The notes below the pieces were generated by a model. The model did not search any database, was not told the DNA's origin, and saw only the letters and a list, made by a program, of their open reading frames with translations. Source: Eupeodes corollae (lineage: Eukaryota > Arthropoda > Insecta > Diptera > Syrphidae). Taken from it: a stretch of DNA of 64,000 nucleotides. This document shows positions 56,097 through 64,000 of this stretch, in pieces. Both the position numbers and the translations under genes were made by a program. Location of the stretch: assembly GCF_945859685.1 (NCBI RefSeq), contig NC_079149.1, positions 6,917,118-6,981,117 on the forward strand, written 5' to 3'. Positions within the stretch are counted from its first letter, which is position 1. The number at the start of each line of letters is the position of its first letter.

Positions 56097-58839
56097 ATAG
56101 TTGAATTTATTGCTATTTTGAGGAAGTAATTCTTCTGCCTAGCAGGATTTATTCTACTAAATTAGCAATAAAAGAGCCCTCGGATTTTGTGGACTTTGAA
56201 CGTTAACATGTTTAAAACATACTTTAAAAATAATGAAATATTTCAAAACAACTCCTTTGTACTTGTACTTGTGAAGAAACTTTTATTGAAAGACTTTATT
56301 CGAAAAGTGAAAATTTATAATTTTGGAAAACACAACTTTTTGTTAGTCGAAAACTCTATTTTGTCAAAAATCATTTCCGATATTGAAGTATCATTACTCC
56401 TTAAAGCTTTTTAAAAGAAATATTTCAATAAACTGTCAAATTTCAATTAAGGATGGCTACGATGACGAAGATTAAGAAATCTCTTATTAGAAATTAGACA
56501 TTTTTGCAATTGAGATGAATCAACACGTTAACCCTAAAATTAAAAGTTTAAGTTCCTTGGTAAATTAGTCAAAATTAAAAAAGTAGTTTCGATTTATTCA
56601 TTTTCAAACGGTTCATGAATTTGCACTAGTTTTCAAAACAAACTCTTATTTGCAAATAAAGATTTGTCTTTGCATATTACTAAAAATTACTAAAATTCTA
56701 AGCATAATTTAGTATTTTATAGATGATTTCATCACAAGTTTCCTTTTAGAACACACTGACATGTTTTTTTCTTAATGAACAATAGTCGTATAATTATTTC
56801 AAAAACAAAGTACTTAACATACCAAAGATCTAGTTAATTCGCCCATATAATATTATTAAAACGTGTTAAACACTAATCTATTTTGGCAATATGCCATAAG
56901 ACTTACCAAAAGACATAACCTAATAAATGTTCCATGATGTCTTTTAAGTTGACCTAAATCTTTCTCACCAGACCACACCCAACAGAATACATACCAACAA
57001 AAAAAGGACAACCGATTCATACTCCCTTTGACTTTAAACGTAAATTTATATGCAAAACTAATGGTGAAATATAATAATTAACTTAACTTGTTGCTCATTT
57101 AACAAGAACAAGTTGGTTGATGAGTTAACTCAAAACATCGTCCGTCGTTAAGTTAGTTCCCTGTGGTTAGGTTTATAATTTTTTTTATCCAAGAGTATCG
57201 TAAAAAAAAAAGAATTATGGGTGGCTTGTTTTGTTTTTCAAGAAAAAACGGTTAACCAAGGAAAATCTTGAGAAAAAGCCTTAAGCTATGCAGGACAAAT
57301 GTTAAATTTGGCCGATTGCCAATTTTCTTTTTTTATTGCTGATATACTCGTGAATACAAAAGAATTCTTCTTTCAGACAAATTGTTCGAGGTTAAAAAGT
57401 ATCAGCAACAGCAACTTGACCTTAGGTTTAAATTTGGATTCAAAGAAAAAAAATGTTAACCTTTATAGTTTAATTTAATTGTCCTTAGGCTTATATCATG
57501 ATTTTGTCAGAGTAACTTATTGGGACATTGAATTAGCTTCTCGCATAATTTTGTTTAAGGATTGTCTATCGATTTTAAATTTATCGAGACATTTTACGAG
57601 GTCAATAAATAATAGCTAAGTCTTCACATTTCACTTGAGTTGGACAAGTTTTTAATGAGAGTAAGAGGGTTTGAGTCCTTTCTTATTGGCAAGGTGAAGG
57701 AAGGATTAACAGCAATAGTTATAACACTTTGTTTGAGTAAGAAAAAAAAATATCTTCAAAACTGCATAACCTGTTAAATTGATGAAGGATATGTACATTC
57801 GGAAATAAAAACTTTTAAAAGTCATTTAAAATTTATGGAAAAAGGTTTCTGGGAGCAAAAGTACATATCTTCTATTAGAGTCATTTTTGTGTTCTGATGT
57901 CACGTTTGTGTTTTATACTTTTTATATTTTTTATGTCAGTGTTGTTTTATACATTTTATTTAACCTCATTTAATATTTCTTGTTTTTGTTTGGTAGAATT
58001 TAAAGAACTACAAACTGCAGAATATAAATTCTATGCAATAAAGTTGCAAGAAGTTAGTTGTGCATATAAAGCTATTAAGTTGATTTATGGGTAGTTGGAA
58101 AAATACTAAGAAAATGATCAAACTTCTTGGGTGTCACACAAAACAAATTTTCTTTAATTTCTTATTTCCTTACATAGCGCCATCTGCATTTATTGCTTTT
58201 TCATTTTTAAAACACTCTATACTCATAAAACTCATACACAGAATTTTAAAGATATATCTTAAGTTTTGCAAGTTGTATTCCTTATAATTAAAAGCAAAAA
58301 AGCTTAAATGAGAACCTTTAACTAAGGTTTTTCATTATAACATGTGCAACAACTCACTGAATTACATCATTACGGATACGAAATTGTACTGAAATCATTT
58401 TTGAAAGCAGGCAGAACACGCTCTCAATATGTCTTGAAAAATTTCAATTCTTGTCTGGTGAGTATTTTTTTGCATTTATTGTTTGAAATTTAATTGATAA
58501 TAATATTGAATTATGCAACAGAGCGGTACGTTAAGTAAATGGTGTTTGATTTGCATTTGAAATGAAAAAAATACATTTTGTCAAGTTCTTATGCACTGAA
58601 TTTGTGCTTGATTCAGAAGCTTCAAATTCGTTTAAACAAATTCAAATTTATAAAGAGTTTTCGAATAAAAGGTTTAATTTTGATTATACTGCGTTTTAAG
58701 CAGCTGGTACTTTTGAAGCTTTCATCGTATGAGTCTTGAAAAGTAAATACTACTTCATTGATAATAATGAACAAAGCAGTACAACTGTAAAAATTGACTA
58801 AACAAAAAGCCACAAATGTTTAACACACTGAAAAAATAA
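56097..58839. other. No gene recognised
   Basis: A+T-rich DNA. Frames of 62-75 codons (56187, 57897, 58087 plus; 58622 minus) have no recognisable motifs. No mobile element end was seen. Confidence 0.4.
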
Positions 58840-61610
58840 CCGTCTTCATTTTAATGAATTACATTCATCATATGGGAGTACTTTTCATCTAAGTTATGGA
58901 GAAATTGGATAAACAAAAATGTGCCTGATGAACCGTCATTCAATATGTAGAATGACGTTTCATTAATTTTCCAACCACCAAGTCCATACAAATGTTTGAT
59001 GTTGAAATTTTTATCAGGTCATCAAAATATTCTAGGAATATGAAACCCAAATATCATGATGAAGAATGATTTCTTAACATTAACGAAATTTTTCTTAGTG
59101 ATTAAATCAATCATCAAATTTATGATTCACGTCTAGTTCATCCTATTAACAACTGAATTCTTCTTTTAAAACTGGAGGGAAATCAATATACTTGTAAATA
59201 ATTTAATTACGTAAAGCTTCATTACTTTGACGATTGCATTCGTAATATTTATGATCTTTTAACATTCATCATATTGATGAAATTAATTTTCGTATTTATT
59301 TATGAAAAACTTCTTCACTTTTTGATAGTATCGAACATATTCATCATATTTATGAATGATTCCATCAAAATTTAGCTCATCATATTACCGAATTCATTCA
59401 TCATATTTATGTCACATTTCATCAATTTTAATACATCAAATTACCATATTTGTTTTAAAGTTCTAAATTTATTTAATTATCCGGTTTAAAAGTAACACTC
59501 TACTTAGACTAAAAATTATACATAACCTAAAAATAAAATACATAATTCAAAAATATTTCTATTAATAATAAAATCAATTGCAAAATCCATACAAGTTCTT
59601 GTGATAGGATTATACTTGCTATGCTATAGCAAGGACTGTGGTAAGGAACATTTAAATCATAGTAACGGGGTTGAAAGTTTCTAGAAGGCGCATATATAAA
59701 AAACATAGATAACAAAACTGGAAAGTTAATATTAAAATTCTAGACATCAAAAGCAAAAAGTATTAAGCTTAATTTTCTTCTCTGAGCAAGAGGTTTTAGA
59801 TCAATTAAAATATACCTCGTCCCATAACATAGAACATTTGAATAACCAAATATTTTTCAAAAGGCGTATACGACAAATGCTAGACGCGGTACAGCGCTCC
59901 ATATAACAGTACAATATACTAAATATGGTAGGACGAAACTAGAATAAAAAGCTTTTAATGTATAAGGGTCTTCGAAATCTTTTGCATTTCGAAAAAACAG
60001 ACTCGAGCACAGAGTTTGCTTTTCGACTATGTGATTTGAGAAATTCATTTTAGAATCGAATATTACGCCTGGATCCTTATGGCTATCAAGTCTTTGTAAA
60101 TTGTCATTTTCAAGTTTATAATTACAATATAATGGACTGTGATTTCTAGAAAATGTCACAACGCTACATTTCTTAAATTATTTAAATCAATTTGAACTTT
60201 TTTTGCATCTTTAAGTGAATTTATGGATATGAATATTTTCAAATCGTCAGCAAATAGAAGGCATTTAGAAAAAGTAAGATGTAAAGGTAAGTCGTTAAAA
60301 AAAATGATTAAAAGAAGTGGTCCCAGGTGACTACCTTGAGGAACACCCGAAAAATTTATAATTTCCTTAGATAAGGTATTATTAATTTTGACCACCTGTT
60401 TTCTACCTACTAAACTAAATAGCTCTTTATCCACATTAAGAGCTGTGAATCAAATCTATATATCTCTAGTTTTTTTTAAAAGAACTCTATGTTGAACGCG
60501 GTCGAAAGCCTTTGAAAAATCAGTGTAAATAGTGTCAACTTGAGAATGCATTTCCATCTGTAATAGACAAAAATTTGAAAATATTGACAAATTTGTAGTA
60601 GTGGATTTACCTTGTAAGAAACCATGTTGGTAAACTGAAATGTTATTATGAACAAGATTATACAATTTGTTTTTTTACTACATCTTAGAAAACCTTATTA
60701 ATTAACTGCACTTTTGCAATTGGTCTGTATTTTTCAATCGAACTTTTTGTACCTGATTTATGAAGAGGAGTTATTATAGAGTATTTCCATTCATCTATAT
60801 TTATGACTACTTTTCTTACATGCATCAAATTGATAAAAGGTCATCATCTTTATGAATGATTTATTTAAAATATTGACTAACGCATTCATCACATAAATGA
60901 ATTATTCTTTAGCTATTCGTTTAATGAGGAAATCATCATATTTACATATAATTTTATCAAATTTACTAATGCACTCATCATATTTGTTAATGTTTTTTAA
61001 CAAATAGTTCATCATATTGATGAACACATTATCATTTTTATGAAAAACTTCTTAACATTTAGATTATATTATTTCTGAAAGCTTTCATATTCATTCATTC
61101 ATTTAGTCTTCATATTGAGACAATTCGTTCATAATATTGATAAAACTTATCATCATATTGGTGAATAAGATCATCAAAATTACTAATTTAATCATAATAT
61201 TGAAGAACATAAAATATTGATAAATATTTTATAAGATTGAATACTACTTATCATATTATTGAATGATCAATGTTTTATGATGTTCTAAGAAAAATCATCA
61301 AAAACGTTCATCGTATTTATCAACGCAGTAGTCAGTTTGATGAAAAATTTAAGGGGACATTTTTTTATCATATTTATAAAATAAATTGATAAATGTTGTA
61401 CGAGATTTATCAGTTGATACATTCATCATATTGACGAAGTTTTGTTCATCTTATAAATACATGAAACTAAAATGGATTATTTTTGTATTACATTGACGAC
61501 CTTTTTCATTTATATTACTGTCAATATAATGTTTAAGATGAACAACAGTTCATCAATATGATGAATGTTTTAAGTGTAATGAAAATGAAATGTTATTGCA
61601 AAGGTAGGGA
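58840..61610. repeat. Degenerate array of palindromic TTCATCATATTGATGAA units
   Basis: Dozens of variants of the near-palindrome TTCATCATATTGATGAA occur on both sides of LINE-D (58840-59460 and 60795-61610), about one every 30-60 bases. Examples are near 58857, 59266, 59340, 59394, 60880, 60974, 61009, 61150, 61425 and 61550. The outer ends are loosely inverted: CATTTTAATG...ACATTCATCATAT on the left and, complemented, CATTTTCATT...ACATTCATCATAT on the right. This suggests a foldback-type element of roughly 1.4 kb before the LINE insertion, or an old satellite patch. Confidence 0.7.
59500..60793 (-). mobile_element. LINE-D, decayed retrotransposon inside the palindromic array
   Basis: From right to left on the minus strand: EWKYSIITPLHKSGTKSSIE and KYRPIAKV (RT fingers, about 60793-60700), VYQHGFLQGKSTTTNL and YTDFSKAFDRVQHRVLL (60456-60665), FSGVPQGSHLGPLLLIIFFN and CLLFADDLKIFISI (60156-60434, catalytic FADD), then FSRNHSPLYCNYKLENDNLQ and LDSHKDPGVIFDSKMNFSNH (59857-60159), then an unclear C-terminus. 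The GSHLGP form of the palm motif sets it apart from LINE-A and LINE-B. Frame shifts at each join make it inactive. The right end is truncated just before the fingers. Confidence 0.88.
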
Positions 61611-64000
61611 TAAACATCCATTGATTTCTTTTTAACAATAAAACTCCTTTTGTTGATAATAAAACTATTATTAATAATAAAATTTCTCTAAAACAAAGAA
61701 ATGATTTTATTCAGGTTTTTGACAAAATATAAGAACCATGCGAAAAAAGTACTAGAATTACTGAAGAATATGTTTCCCACTTAAATATCATGTGAACAAA
61801 TTTAAATGATTACCCCAAATTATTGTATTATACAGTTTTCGAAAACTGTTTAAAAAACTGAACATTACATTTATTTCAAAACAGTCTGTAAAAATATTCA
61901 TATAATAATGAAAAATTAACTCAATTTCTTAAAAGTACTTAAACGATATTAAATGGTTTACACATTCTAAACAAAAACATGCGACTCCGTTTGGTATTCT
62001 TTTACTATATTCACAAAAGTTTACCTCAATTTTTACATTTTTCTGTTTACATTTTAGTGCGCCGACGTCGTTCATTGTGTCTGTGTGTCTGTCAGTTTTG
62101 TTGGACACATATTGCCTCTTGGTTTGTTTATTTTCAGTTTCTTTTTATTTTCTTCATATTTTGTCGATTAACAAAAATTACGTACGTAGAAAGTTAATAT
62201 TATAAATTAATGTGGTTTGAGTGCGATTAAATAATAACAAATTTATAATTAAAAATGTAAATGAAATAATTATAAAGTTTACCCACATTTTAGGTATTAT
62301 GTATTTAATTACTCAAAAATAAAACTAGATCCATTTTTAATTTATTATATTTATGTAACAAATTGCTGTGCTGTGGTGATTGTGATAATATTTGAATGTC
62401 TTTACTTTAGCAAATGTCATTAATAACACATCCATCATCACTCACAATGCTAGCTAAAAAGGCCTAAAAGCTCTGACTAGTAAGTCTTTTCCATTCATAA
62501 GCACTTTGAATGTTTGTTTGTTTGTTTTATTATTTTTTCGGAGAACTAAGTGACTGACATGAAATTGATTCTCATTCATTTATCTTCCATATCACATTTC
62601 TGTATACAATTTATTGATATTGAAAATACAATAAATATTTATCTTTATATTCCAACGAGAAACAATCAGAAATCAATATTGAAATATAAATTAATGTTTC
62701 GTATTTGTATATCTTTTGGCATCTTGAACTTGATAAAATGTTCTAATTTTGGTCGAAAACAGAAAACACTCACAAGTTTTACTTTTTGGTGGCCATGGGC
62801 AAAGTTTGCATAAAATCTTAACATGAATTTATTTTTGTACATAATTTTTGTATCTTTTATTCGAGTACGAGTATTTTCAATTGTTCATTTATATGAAAAA
62901 GCGAATAAAACAATAAAAGCAACCATAGAATAAGCATTTTTATGTACATAATTAAAATTCTATGCTTTTCCATTTGAAGATGAGAGAGACTAGAATAAGG
63001 CGGCAAGCCATTTGAATTGTTTTCATTTTTCTTTTGTTAACGAAGAAAATTAAAAATGGGTTTGGCAATATTTGAATTCTCATTAGAATAGTCTAAATAA
63101 TGAAAATCTATTATGTTAATTTAATGCCGCCATCTACCGACCGGAATTCACACTACACATAACACGGTCATGTGAAACATAAATATATAGGTGGACGACA
63201 TATCGGGACCCGGGAGTGAATTTTAAAGTGCTATGATCTTGTTGAGGTGTTAGCTTAAATTTACAACCTATACAAGCAGTAAGAACATGTGTGCCAAATT
63301 GTTGTTTAGAAGAACGTGTTTACTACATACTTTTTCAGGTGGTTGACTTCAGGGCCGGCTTATGGTCTGAAATAAAATTAGCAATTCTTGGTTCGTGGAT
63401 AGATTTAAGTTTCTTATTAAATTTCATAGGCATAATTTCTGCCTTTTTTTGGACTGACAAATGGAAAATTAGATACAAATTTATGTTCATAAAAGCGTGT
63501 TCTAAACTTTTAAGAAAAATCAAATTTCTCACCATTTTTGTAGTAAGTAAGCTTAAGACTAGACAAAATATGGTTTTCTTTGGTATTGAATATTTTAACA
63601 CCTAATACAAAGTTTTTATTTATTGGCGTGTTCCAAATTTTGGATAGGAATTGAATTTCTCACTTTTTTTCACAGCTTTCAGTTTAGATTTTAAGAAAGC
63701 AGGATGTCGAGTCGATATAAAGAATACAAAAGTTTTTGTCTACCATTCAATATACCCTAAACTTTTCTTTTAGTAAGTTCTTTTTTTCAAAGATGACCTT
63801 TCATTTTTTTGTCATTGATAAAGTTTAACCTAAAATGCTTGATTTTAATCAGGACTTTTTTTAAATTGACAAACATTTGGAAATTATCTCTTTAACTGGC
63901 CTTGCAAAAGAATTTCAATGATTTGTTTAAATGCAAAACTATATCTGGATCCTAACCTAAGGTAATAAATATTAATACGCCTGAGAAAGTTTAAGTGTAT
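61611..64000. other. No gene recognised
   Basis: Overlapping open frames at 63291-63605 (plus, 104 codons) and 63335-63601 (minus, 88 codons) are the longest. Neither has a motif I can name. The minus frame (KSLEHAFMNINLYLIF...) has a faint transposon-protein look only. The rest is A+T-rich and featureless to the eye. Confidence 0.35.

Noticed and set aside
58840..61610. CRISPR array
   Set aside because: The units are degenerate palindromes without constant spacers, and the genome is eukaryotic.
63291..63605. 104-codon plus-strand gene
   Set aside because: An almost equally long frame lies on the other strand and neither has a recognisable domain.

Overview
The window is A+T-rich eukaryotic DNA with GT-AG introns, very few real exons and a dense load of decayed transposable elements. 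The exon structure, the Kelch-like gene and the repeat mix (jockey/CR1-type and RTE LINEs, rosa-like mariners, Tc1-type MITEs, Helentron-like repeats) point to an insect, probably a fly with a large genome. Species cannot be read from the sequence.

Only one host gene is supported. It is a BTB-BACK-Kelch (KLHL-type) gene on the minus strand. Three exons are visible: 17268-17454 (low-complexity N-terminal region), 1880-1976 (start of the BTB domain) and 1515-1751 (rest of BTB, start of BACK). Their splice phases agree and together they encode 173 codons. The 15.3-kb intron 1977-17267 holds most of the mobile elements of the left quarter. The first exon was not found, and the Kelch exons must lie left of base 1. 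The next intron contains a nearly perfect (AGTTTA)n array of at least 1.1 kb that runs off the left edge.

Mobile elements by family (labels are mine). LINE-A, a CR1/L2- or jockey-like family with an FADD reverse transcriptase, is at 4920-6195, 10625-12863, 19756-21000, 53042-53195 and 54983-56096, all on the minus strand. LINE-B is at 13145-15285. LINE-C fragments at 16022-16505 and 32100-33672 each carry a tRNA-like head. LINE-D is at 59500-60793. An RTE-type element (28200-30535) sits inside a Tc1-type MITE (28039-30592). A second copy of that MITE (46755-47408) carries a different LINE tail. Mariner relics are at 8817-9571, 38021-38830, 41490-42775 and 43032-43908, all plus strand and all broken. 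Helentron-like repeats are at 3190-4822, 15296-15960, 21956-23400 and 48310-49030. A degenerate array of palindromic TTCATCATATTGATGAA-like units spans 58840-61610 and is split by LINE-D.

I found no intact transposase or reverse transcriptase, no tRNA or rRNA gene, no CRISPR and no clear new biological system. The most unusual structures are the (AGTTTA)n array, the tRNA-head/LINE chimeras, the repeats with terminal direct repeats and ~175-bp internal units, and the palindromic array. Long stretches (17.5-19.7, 30.6-32.1, 33.7-35.6, 39.0-41.5, 56.1-58.8, 61.6-64 kb) hold nothing I can identify.
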